Origin: Cladosporium sp. IMV 00045
Lineage: Eukaryota; Ascomycota; Dothideomycetes; Cladosporiales; Cladosporiaceae
Reading direction: 5' to 3'
NCBI GenBank assembly: GCA_001931905.2
Contig: MSJI02000050.1
Location: 1 to 23,579 of the forward strand
DNA: 23,579 bases
Part shown: piece by piece, positions 1 to 9,363 of the stretch
Position numbering within the stretch: the stretch's first letter is position 1
How the letters are laid out: each line of letters starts with the position of its first letter
Program-made: the position numbers and the translations under genes
Notes under the pieces: model-generated
Seen by the model: only the letters and a program-made list of their open reading frames with translations
Database searches by the model: none
Told to the model about the DNA's origin: nothing

Positions 1-1565
1 GCATGTGGCACATGTCAACGCTGTCGAGATCAAGGCACCAGCTGCTCCCTGGCCAAAAAGCAGCGGCTCACGGGCAACACGATCGCTATAGCGAGTGCGG
101 CCGACAACGTTCCACAGCAGGTGAAAGAAGGCTGCTTGCGGCTCTCAGAGGCTTCCCTAGCGAAGCTAGTCGAATCATATTTACGCTTCATACATGATCG
201 ACCGCACAGTATATTTCACCGCCAGTCGCTATGGGGAATGATCGAGCAGAAGACCATGCTTGCTCAGCTGCTCTACAGCATTTGCAGTCTGGGTGCGCAT
301 GTCTGCCCCGACCCCAAACGCAGAAGCTACAAGACCATTCTTGCGAAGCATGCAAAGCGTCTTTTATGGGCAGACGTGGAAAACGTGTGTCTTGAAAATA
401 TCCAAACCTGCATTCTTCTAGCAAATATCGCTGCTGCAGGCCAGGATCCTTCTTCCGAGGTGCTTTTCTTCGGGGTCGCTAATCGGATGGCTCAACTTGC
501 TCGCATTGATGTTCCTCAACCGCAAGATGGCCTCCTTGTCCGAGAGGTCAAGTGCCGGATTTGGTGGTCATTAATCATGACTGACCATTGGTGCTCTCAT
601 GGAATGGGAATACCACGCCAACTGGACAACAGTCGGAGTACTGTGCCCCTGCCGGTTGGCGAGATGATGTTTCAGAAGATGACCCACGAAATGAACGTCA
701 TGCGAATGGACAGCGATTCTGCCGCTGAGATATGGGCGTACAAGACGACGCTGGTGAGATTACTGGGCCCGATCCACGATCTCAACCGTGGTATCGTGGA
801 AGAAAGCGTCAAAGCAACGGACTGGCTGGACACCCTACACAGACTATCTGAGCAGCTCGAAAATTGGCGCACAACTTTGCCAGAGGAACTTCAGCTCACG
901 AACTCGAACCTGGAAGCCCACCAGAAGCAAGGCCTCGGCGGCAAATTCGTCGCACTTCATCTCGGCTACCACCATTACGCAAGTCTACTATATTTTCAAT
1001 GCTTGGGTACCCAGACAGACTTCTCGGCTGACACCAGAGAGTACGCTGCAAAATGCAGACATCATGCTATCTCTTATAGCGAGCTACTCCTTTTATCCAG
1101 AAGGCGTGCAGACTGTGAGGCGATATACGCAACGGTCGGGCACGGACTGTCATGTCATCGTGCGTTCTTTTACATCATTTGCTCTTTGGGTCGGAGAGTG
1201 AGCTTCGCACCACACGGGAACACCTGACGTCAAATTTCGAGGCGCTCATAGAACTCAAAGAGTATTGGCCCAGTCTGGAAAAGAGTGTAAGCACCTCATA
1301 TACCCTGTTTTGCAGTTAATTTTCCCACTGAATCTTCTGTAAGCTATCACACCTCCTGAAGTTCCAGCAATCGTGTTTGCGCTCTTTAAGCCCGCATACA
1401 CATCGTATGGACAAGTGGCTCGTCCGATTCCTGCTCGAGCACTCTGCCAACCTCCCCGAGAAGAGTTGTGCCGCAGAAACGTCCCAGGCGCCCGTGCATG
1501 AGGAAGTGTCGGAGCGCCAAGTATGGACAGACCAGGCATTGGCTCGACTTTGCAAGCCATTGTAA
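1..1565 (+). CDS. Zn2Cys6 fungal transcription factor, 5'-partial, with a probable one-base frameshift
   Basis: The gene enters from the left already open in frame 1. The first codons read A-C-G-T-C-Q-R-C-R-D-Q-G-T-S-C, the C-x2-C-x6-C second half of a Zn2Cys6 DNA-binding cluster. The rest matches the fungal-specific regulatory domain (Fungal_trans, PF04082): SYLRFIHDRPHSIFHRQSLW, then a CRIWWSLIMTDHW helix. Near 1144-1152 the family pattern leaves frame 1 (IYATVGHG) and resumes in frame 3 (VMSSCVLLHHLLFGSE), as if one base were missing. Frame 3 continues to EYWPSLEKS. A 75-nt intron (1287-1361, donor GTAAGC, phase 0) then joins FQQSCLRS, THRMDKWLVRFLLEH and a TAA at 1563-1565. The unshifted frame would stop at 1227. 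It converges with the glycosidase locus, 121 bp away. It is a nuclear regulator by family; its target genes are inferred only from position. Confidence 0.8.
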
Positions 1566-1686
1566 AGACGTAAGGAAGATCAAACAATGGACTTTGATCT
1601 TGAGAGATTGGAAACTCAATAGCACTTCGTCTGCCAATTCTAGACCTAGCATCGACACTTATTTGCTGCTTAAGTTACTGCAAGAT

Positions 1687-2873
1687 TCAGGCAGGATAAG
1701 AAGGAACACCAACAAGTGCGTCCGCAACATAGTTGTAGCAGTCGCCAGAGCACCCAATATTACCACCGTTGGCAGCAAACATCCTTGGATTGCCCTCTAC
1801 AGCACTATCTGCAGGTGTCCTGATGATCGATAGCTCGCGAGAGTAGCTGCTGAAATGATCGATGTTCACGGGCTTCCAGCCGGTCGGGTCCACAGCATCG
1901 GTGTTGACAAACACTTCCTCGCGCGAGTTGCCGTTCATGATGAACAGACCAGATCCATCTTCAGTGGCGTCTGTCCAGATAACGTACGGACTACCGTTGG
2001 GATTCAAGTTGGCGTCATCGGGAATGATGGGCAGTGGCTCTTGTTCGCCGAAGTTCAAGGGATTGTCCGATACTTTGTGGTGCACGGGGCATCCATCTGC
2101 AAAAGAGCTTCCGCAGTATTCGAAGACCAGGACCCATTTGTTCGAGTTAGGACTGAAGGCAACGACAGCCATTCCAGGGCGTTCGCTGGGATTCGGTTGC
2201 GCGACAACGTCAACCTCGTCGCTCCATGTCTTGAGATCGGTCGTGGTCGCGTAGACCAGCTTTTGACTATGATTGGGATCCGTTTGGGTGGAATAATAAA
2301 CAACCAATTGACCTTCATGCATCAAGAAGAATGACTCCCATACGGCTTTGTCGCTATTCGTCACGGTCTCCGGCCCAGGGTCCATGCACGATGTGGCTGA
2401 CAAAAGACCATGTCTGACCACTGTCCTCACTGGCGTAGAGCTCAATTAGGCTTTGCTTAGATTACGAGCAGTTGAGACGGCGCCCAGAAGAATCGTGCCT
2501 TTGGCAAACCCCCCAAAGTCTTCAGGAAGCGTGAAGAAGTTCGGTTGGTACCACAGACCCCAGCCCTTGACCTGGTCTTCCACGCAAGTCAAAGGGTTGA
2601 AAGAAGCACCGCCATCAGTGGACTTGTGGATTGGGATGTATGTAAGGTCGACGTTGGGATTATAGTCTTCCCATGCCAACAGCAGAGAGTTATGGGGCAG
2701 CTGATTGGTACGCGCATAAGTTATAGCGTGCGCCAGCTGGTGGCGCTTTGCTGGGGATAGAAGACCCCGTTCTTGGTGTACTCGCTTCAGGCCTCCGAGG
2801 CCCTTGGCTTGACAAGTGCCGCGCTGGCAGTGAAAAAGCAGATGGCGGCAGAGAAAGGAGCGAGTGGTACCAT
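1687..2873 (-). pseudogene. Secreted sialidase-fold glycosidase (GH93-like, BNR/Asp-box), decayed
   Basis: On the minus strand an ATG at 2873 in CACAATG context opens a signal peptide (MVPLAPFSAAICFFTASAAL). An in-frame TGA follows at codon 29 (2789-2787). Homology continues past it (EYTKNGVFYPQQSATSWRTL), then shifts frame near 2715-2726, again near 2446-2452, and again near 2370-2386. Family blocks survive in all frames: LLLAWEDYNP, Asp-boxes KSTDGGASF and ASEDSGQTW, GPETVTNSDKAVWE, VYYSTQTDPNHSQKLV, NPNGSPYVIW and a terminal YNYVADALVGVPSY before the stop at 1687. Asp-boxes (S-x-D-x-G-x-x-W/F) and block order fit fungal six-bladed propeller enzymes related to GH93 exo-arabinanases. Exact substrate cannot be assigned. 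With one nonsense codon and three frameshifts no full product is expected. There is no sign of introns that would explain the shifts. Confidence 0.78.
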
Positions 2874-3212
2874 TGTGAATGAGAAATATGAGCTCTTCGG
2901 TGATTTCTTTCTTTCCTTGCCCTGGTGATGGATGCCAATGTTGTTTGTTCTGGAGGGAACAAGAGACTTCGATTCAGAAGCTCAGAAGCGGCTCTCTTCT
3001 TGCCTTTACATCTATTCCGTCGAACAGTCGGAAAGCAAATGATCAAGCACTTTCTACATAACACCGACATGAGCGGATTGAGGGATCAGAGTGAGCTATA
3101 AAGTAAGGTCGAGCAGTATTTCTAGGAGGTGACTCTGTTTAAAGAAGAAATGATTGTGAAATGTCATAAGGCAGGCAAAGCTCTAGCCAGAGGGAGAAAA
3201 CAGAGAGTAAAA
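2874..3212. other. Intergenic, 3' of the small secreted-protein gene and 5' of the glycosidase pseudogene
   Basis: This stretch lies between two minus-strand loci. It holds short open frames on both strands without family features, and I see no convincing promoter motif or repeat. It should contain the former promoter of the glycosidase and the 3' UTR of the upstream gene. Confidence 0.5.
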
Positions 3213-3946
3213 CTAGAGCCCGTACGTGATCGTTGCATTGTCATAGGCCGCACTCAAGCTGGTCGCGTCCTTTGTAACATCCTGTGCATATGCCGGAACG
3301 ACGTCGGCAATCTGGATTGCATAAGCATCTACACCGGGCTCTAAAGACCTCAAGGACGCAGCGACTGGTGCTATAAAAGGAGTCGCTTGCAGCATGCTGT
3401 GTATACCTATCAGTGTTGACAGAAGCTCTTGGTGGACCGTGGCAAACTGTTGGACAAGTTAACATGCAACATCTAAAATGCGTAGGAATGTACGCCTTTG
3501 AACTTACATCTCCGAAAGAACTGCTAATGTCTTGCTGATGGTTCTTGCTGTAAAGGGATTCTTCTAGTTTACTAGGGTTGGTAGTGTCGGTTCCGCCACT
3601 CCTGTCGTTCTCTCCGTTTGTATGGGAGATCAAGGCTCTCGTCATGTCTCGTAACCCAACGATAAGTCGCTTTAGGGAAGTCTTTTTAGCTATTGCTACC
3701 GATAGTAAACGAGGCATGGATTGGACATACAGGAACAGTAGTATAAATATTTGATATTGAAATATCCTTCGCGAAATCGTCACATGACGAAGAAAGTTTT
3801 GCGAGTTCCTCTATCTCGGACAAACGTGTCTGAACAGTAGTCATCATCGAGAATTGTAGCGGATGAGAGACGCCAGGAGGATATAGAAGATAGGCGAACA
3901 AAAAGGATGCAAGCAAGGTGAGAATGCTACTTCTAAATAGCTTCGT
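3213..3946 (-). CDS. Small helical (HsbA/UVI-1-like) protein; signal peptide in frame but start codon reads ACG
   Basis: Three exons can be joined on the minus strand: exon 1 to 3731, intron 3730-3670 (GTATGT...CTAAAG), exon 2 3669-3508, intron 3507-3447 (GTAAGT...CAACAG), exon 3 3446-3213. Both introns are 61 nt and phase 0. The first ATG (3847) gives about 170 residues with no export signal. Upstream in the same frame lies a textbook signal peptide, KLFRSSILTLLASFLFAYLL, preceded by ACG (3946-3944) where ATG is expected and by an in-frame TAA two codons before that. The C-terminal part (VHQELLSTLIGIHSML, ASLRSLEPGVDAYAIQIADV) resembles small secreted helical fungal proteins of the HsbA/UVI-1 type, recalled from memory, so the family is tentative. 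Either initiation is non-AUG, or secretion was lost by a T-to-C change. Exon 1 is the least certain part. Confidence 0.5.
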
Positions 3947-3949
3947 CGC

Positions 3950-4450
3950 TTATAATGATATGACTACTACATTCAAGATTCGGATAAGCTTGGTCAAAGC
4001 TATAGTATACTTATAATCTGAAGGAACGCGTCATCTCCTGCTTCAGCTAGGAGGAGGGAACGCTAACCGATTAATAAAGCCGAAATATAGGCGTCCCTGC
4101 TTCGCCCCGCTTCCTTAATCTGCTATCTTGCTTTTTCTATACCGAATATGTATAGTAGACTGCGTTTGCCGAAATAGGCAAGCAAGCAGACGAGCACATA
4201 TAAGCACAATCTTTCATTTGCCCTAGTCGACTTCCACTCGCTGAAACAGAAAGGTGAAATTCAGTATACTGATTATAGCTTGGCAGAGATATTAGGAGCA
4301 CGCTATATGTGCTGGCGCTACACTAAGCTCCACTAATCTGTTACGACTTGTCGCATCCGTGATCCATATGAACGTGTGCTCGCACAAGTTTTCCATATCT
4401 AAGGTATGCAGATATAATATAGTGACTTCAAAGGTATAGTAGCTACCTAG
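3950..4450. other. AT-rich intergenic region with no recognised gene
   Basis: About 500 bp separate the small secreted-protein gene from the GH35 remnant. All frames are broken by stops. I looked here for the missing GH35 catalytic domain upstream of the DUF5597 remnant and saw nothing resembling it. Confidence 0.5.
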
Positions 4451-4451
4451 A

Positions 4452-5087
4452 TTGGGTAGACCGATCGTGCATCGAGATATGTGCAACGTATGTTCAGGGT
4501 GCTCTATAGTAGAGTATCCACATGAGGCCGCGATTTTAGCTGAACTCGCGCCGATCGCTTACCGTATAGAGAGCCCGTTTCGCAAGCATTACAAGCTTCT
4601 TGGCGCGGTTTCATCTCACATTCTGGCTGCACAAGCTCACGCGGGAACGAGTATTGGTTTCTTCTTTGACGAAATTGATGCCAATGGCTCTGATCCATCC
4701 CCACAAGTACAAGTAGCCTTCGGCGATTGGGACCTGCCAATTCAGGGATCGTTCGTGTTCGGAGTCCTATCGGCTGGTTCAGGAACGGTAATCCACAAAG
4801 GCGGTGGTCGTTTTTTGCTCATCGGATGGGGCTTTCAAGTCGTCTTCAAATCACGTCACCCAGACGCACACTTCACTGGGATTCTGATGTTTGAAGAGCA
4901 AGAAATCGTCGACTCCACCACGGGAGAGATGAAGACGCTGCGCAGCCTTGGGGGCGACGAATCAAGGAGTGGCCAATGTGCGATCATGCCAAGTGCGGAC
5001 CCTGATTACGATGGATTTCCGATCTCAATCACAGTTCCTGCTGGTTCAGGCATTGCCTTGTGTAGCCCATACGCACTTCGGAAGTAG
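4452..5087 (+). pseudogene. C-terminal DUF5597 domain of a GH35-type beta-galactosidase; catalytic domain missing
   Basis: An uninterrupted frame, with its first ATG at 4479 and TAG at 5085-5087, encodes a domain matching the C-terminal DUF5597 module of fungal GH35 beta-galactosidase-like enzymes. Visible blocks are KLLGAVSSHILAAQ, SIGFFFDE, RFLLIGWGFQVVF, FTGILMFEEQEIVDSTTGE, LRSLGGDE and DYDGFPISITVPAG. Full-length family members have a TIM-barrel catalytic domain of several hundred residues before this module. None is present; similarity begins abruptly near 4500 after non-coding DNA. A product of about 200 residues could be made but would lack the catalytic glutamates. I therefore call it a 5'-deleted gene fragment. 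An alternative is a stand-alone accessory domain, which I consider less likely. It lies between a secreted-protein gene and a sugar transporter, consistent with a former sugar-catabolic cluster. Confidence 0.72.
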
Positions 5088-5774
5088 GTATTCGACGAGC
5101 CATTGCCTTTGAAGCTATAGCGCGATGGAAGGAGTAGCTATCGAATAGTTTCGTTTGTTCCCTAAGCTCAGCGCAAATATGGGTCTGGAGATGTCTGGTC
5201 TCAGTACACCTGGAAGAGGCTGTGGATACAGCGTGTATAGAGACTCAATAGAATCATCATGCCGTTTCCATCTAGTAATTAAGTCACTCAGAAGTCTGCT
5301 GGGAGCAATTGGTGAAGTATATGGATCATGGGGGAGCCCTTCCGCCCAATCAATCGACAACAGCAATGTCCTTGAGACCACCTCGGTGGCGTTCCCGCAT
5401 TGCCAAACGCAAGTCCCGCTTGCGAATAAGAGCAATGGTCGTTAGACCTAGCGCGTCTAGATCGAGGGCGTGTCTTCCACCCAATGGCCGGCTTTGGACA
5501 TCTCTGGTTGGCGTCGGCTTTGAAGATACATGATTGGGCAGAATCCCGTGAAAGCACAGCCCGACAACATTCGATATTCGAGACTCGAAATCGCTCCCAA
5601 ACGCGCTGGTCAAGTTCGGTCAAGTGGGAATCCTGCTAGACGGCATGTCGCACGTGTTCGTCTAATGCTCCTGTCTAATGCTGCCACGTAATTGACGCGT
5701 TGTGCATATTAAGAGGGAGCGGCGCCCTGCATGTGGAAAGTTATGATTCCTACCACAACCTGAGACCCGCCATT
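5088..5774. other. Intergenic between the GH35 remnant and the sugar-transporter pseudogene
   Basis: Several overlapping open frames of 70-110 codons exist on both strands (for example minus 5613-5350 and plus 5155-5445). None shows a recognisable domain, a signal peptide or splice signals linking it to a longer product. The last part should hold the promoter and 5' UTR of the transporter. Confidence 0.45.
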
Positions 5775-7682
5775 ATGCATCTTGCTGAAGAAGAGACCAG
5801 TTCAGCATCTGCAACAGTGAGGTCGGAACTCCAGATACCCCAGGTGACATGGTACAAAAATGCCAACCTTCGGAAATTGTACGCTATGATGCCAATTCTG
5901 TTCATGGGAGCGACCACGAATGGTTATGATGGGAGTCTGTTGAACGGGCTGCAGACGATGGGTCCCTGGCAAGATCGTGAGTTGCTCCGTCGAGCGTTGT
6001 ACAAGCAGTCAATTGACCATTTGCATGTAGGCTTCAACAATCCAAGCGGTGCTACCCTTGGGCTCTTCAGTGCTATCTTACAAATTGGCGCTTTCAGTGC
6101 GTTATTTTTCTGTGAGAAGCTCACACATGGGATCGTTCGATTGAATAGTGGCTGACGTCGGGACAGCGTCGTATCTTGCCGACCTACTCGGCCGCAAAAA
6201 GGGCGTCGCGATTGGTATTCTCGTTCTGATCGTCGGTGTGATCTTGCAGAGTAAGAGCACTTCATCTTCGTTACAGACACACACCGTTGCTGACAAATAC
6301 AAGCTATTCCTTCAAGCGGCAGTGGCATGTTCATAGGCGGTCGATTCCTCGTTGGCATGGGTTCGAATCTTTCACAAGGCTCGGCACCACTGCTTATTAT
6401 GGAACTTGCCCACCCTGCACACCGTGGCAAATTGACGGTCATTTACAACACACTGTGGTATGTCGGGACAATTTTAGCCGCTTGGACTGGGTTCGGATCG
6501 CAGACATACGAGACGAATGCGTCGTGGCTGATTCCAGTCGGCATCCAAGCGCTGATGCCCGTCATCATGCTATGAGGGGTCTGGTCCCTTCCGGAATCAC
6601 CAAGATGGCTCTTGTCTATAGGTCCCGCAGAGGAGGCGTTAAAGATCCTTGCAAAGGCAAGAAGGTCATTCTCTGAAGATGTCCAGCCTCTCGCTGATCC
6701 GATTAGTACCACGCCAACGGCGATGAAGAAGACGCGTTCGTCAAAGCGGAATTTGTTTAAATCAGAGAAGCCATCAAGCTAGAGCAACGATTTTCCACTG
6801 AGGGCTGGATGATCCTCGCAAGACACCAGGGAACAGAAAGCGATTGCTTCTCATTGCCTTGGTGGCGTTCTTTTCTCAATGCTCAGGTGATGGACTGGTC
6901 CGGTGAGACGTCTCCTTAAACATCGTAAATTGTTTGCTAATACCCATGATCCATAGCTATTATTTACACGACATACCTGAGTCTGTAGGCATGACAGACT
7001 CGTACGACCAGAGTGTGTTCAACGGCGGGCTGCAGATTTGGTCGTTCCTTGTTGCGATTGGCTTCTCAGCCATGCTTGTCGATCGCTTTGGCCGTAAGAA
7101 TCACATGATCGCCGCCGTTGGCATACTTGTAACATTCAGCATCTGGACCGCTTGCCCGGCAATCTACGCCCAGACTGGAAACAAAGCAGCGGGCAAAGCA
7201 GTTTTGGGGATGATTTTTCTCTTCTATAGCATCGCTGGTTTTGCATGGCCCGGTTAACGATAGCATACTGCGTTGAGGTTCTGCCTTGCAAAGTCCATGC
7301 TAAAGGTTTGGCACTGAACATGGCCTTCGTGTCCGTTGCGTCGGTAAGTGTACTGTCCTTCGTGAGTCTCAAAGACTAGGCGTCACCGGAGCGCTGCTAA
7401 AGACTTGCCCAGATTCTTAACCTATACGTCAACCCCATCGGACTGGAGAGTATCCAGTAGAAGTTCTATTTTGTTTACATTGTCATTCTCGTAATTCAGG
7501 CGATTTGCATCCTGTACATATTTGTTGAGACAGAAGGCCTAACGCTGGAGGAAGTTGGCAGGCCACTTGACGTTCCAAGAGATGGGTTCCCGACCGATGA
7601 TCCCAACTTGCACCAGACCACATGAACCGGAAAAACAAAGAGTGCTGACGCGGAGTATACTGAAGATAGGGCGAGCGTTTGA
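5775..7682 (+). pseudogene. MFS sugar transporter (hexose / lactose-permease type), multiply disrupted
   Basis: Starting at ATG 5775 (MHLAEEE), family blocks appear in order: NGYDGSLLNGLQTM, FNNPSGATLGLFSAILQIGA, LADLLGRKKG, GGRFLVGMGSNLSQGSAPLL, LPESPRWLL, IREAIKLEQRFSTEGW, VFNGGLQIWS, DRFGRKNHM, YCVEVLP, VNPIGLE and FVETEGLTLEEVG. This is a 12-helix plasma-membrane sugar porter. Introns fit at 5977-6030, 6112-6166, 6251-6303, 6657-6706 (GC-AG), 6903-6956 and 7344-7412. Lesions are TGA 6573-6575 just before GVWSLPES, TAA 6758-6760 before IREAIK, a one-base loss near 6819-6824, another near 7247-7252, TAG 7458-7460 replacing the tryptophan expected before KFYFVY, and TGA 7623-7625. Homology-like sequence then runs to TGA 7680-7682 (EYTEDRASV). 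The residues remain highly family-like between lesions, so inactivation looks recent. Confidence 0.85.
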
Positions 7683-9363
7683 GAGACCAAGAGGTTTGAT
7701 ATTACACGAAATGGACCCCAAGCTGGATATCCATTCCATAGTTGCGTGGCACTTGTGTGGGTTGGATATTAACTTTTGCAGTTATAATGAAGCGTTTTGA
7801 TTGGATCTTCCCTCGAGCTCATTCCCTTATCACTGATAGCGACCGCTGTCCAGTTTGATGTTTAATCCTACCAGTGGTTATTTCCAAGGTGGTGCTTGGA
7901 GCTGCTACAATCCTCAAAACACTACGATGGTTGCGTCTTTATGACTTGGAATCAATTAACTACAAAAATTTGTCCCAGTAGATTTAGGAAATCTTATCAA
8001 TCTCGTCCCTGACTTTCTGACTTGTGTACCGTGATGCGCATCAGCTCGGCGCGTAAACAAGCCCGCTAAGTTCGTTGTGTTCTATAACGTTATATAACTT
8101 GAGGGTTGAATACCCTCATTGATATGTTGCTAAAAGCTTACGGTTTGCAATGTCCTTTTGAACGGACAAGTAATCATCTTGTAGAGTCTCCTGATGCTAC
8201 GAAGCCGTGCAACCCGAGGTGCGCCGCTCTGCCATGGAGAAAGCAGATGCGTGGTCTTTCATCAGCCCCTCTGACCTGTCGCCATTGTTTAGCCGCATCC
8301 GCCCCACTCTCCGCCCGCTTCTCCTCACTTTCTACCCACAATCTCCAGAATGATCATATGTAGTACCGAGATGAACACTACCGGCTATCTCAGGGGCGAT
8401 GTCTTGAAGACATCAGGACGGACAATCGTTCGCTCTCAGCAGCACCCTTTCAAGGAGATTTAATTCCGGATCAATGCTTTCACAGATTCGAAGCAGATAT
8501 CGACATAGGTTGGTCATCGCAGCTTTTCGACGAGATCGAGATGCGTTCATTATTGCAAGAAATTCACCAAAACAAACTGATCAAGACCCGGGGAGACGGG
8601 GCGTAATCGAGAGTGGATTCCACGAAAGATCCTTTTCTCGGCTTCACGAAATCCCGGGACAGCCTGGAGATCGACGTTTAGTCAGCTCTGGCGTGAAGTC
8701 AATCCCACCTGTCACCCCCGCAATCCAGTCGTGTGGCATTTGACAAATAGAAGAATTGGCCGATCTTAATCTTCCTTGGGGGAAGCTTGATCCTCTTCTC
8801 TCCTAGTCTCTACAACTTCACCTCTCTTAGTCACAATCCCAGGCCCAGGGTGCGGGAGCTCTTTTGACCGGGTTCGGATCGTTTCGTCTTCAGAGCCGGA
8901 TGAGTCGCTTTCCGGACCCCGCTAATCCTCATTCGATCCCAGCAGAGCCTAAAACAGAAGCCTCAATTTGAGATAGTAACCATCGAAAGGCGCTTGCATG
9001 GTATGTCTGCAGATCAGACCATCCCACTAGACCTTTGACAGCTACGAATACCATCCCATGACGCTATGCTATCAAATACTTGGAGACGGAGTTTTCCTAG
9101 CCCAACCCTGCCTTAGACGTTTGTCTATCGAACGGTGAACATCCTTCCAATCGGCCAGATGGGAGGATGTCTATCTAGAGTGCCAGTGACATTATTAGGT
9201 CGCATTTGTCAGTTATGATGATCATTCACTGTAGGTGTACAAATAGGCCATCGTGTTCTCATCAAATTCGACAATCCCAGCATCTTTCCATCGCCCTCAC
9301 TCATTTACCAACTGCACACCACAGACTCCTCGTCAATCCCATTCTCTTTTAGAACCAGCAACC
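7683..9363. other. Long intergenic region upstream of the ferritin-like gene
   Basis: About 1.7 kb without a recognised gene. The first 400 bp are AT-rich and stop-dense. A start-less open frame of 80 codons runs from 8364 to the TAA at 8604-8606; it reads like real protein (for example FHRFEADIDIG, LFDEIEMRSLLQEIHQN) but matches nothing I know. The last 100 bp before the ferritin-like ATG are rich in C and T, as in the leaders of well-expressed fungal genes, and end in a good start context (AGCAACCATGAAG). Confidence 0.5.

Noticed and set aside
3241..3783. Unspliced 180-codon minus-strand frame across the small secreted-protein locus
   Set aside because: It reads through a clear GTAAGT donor into intron sequence and leaves the frame of the conserved C-terminal exon; the spliced model is better.
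5288..5623. Overlapping 87- and 111-codon minus-strand frames
   Set aside because: No domain, signal peptide or splice-linked continuation; likely chance open frames in GC-balanced DNA.
8851..8885. tRNA-like GGTTCGGATC near a G-rich stretch
   Set aside because: No matching acceptor stem or cloverleaf arms could be found around it.
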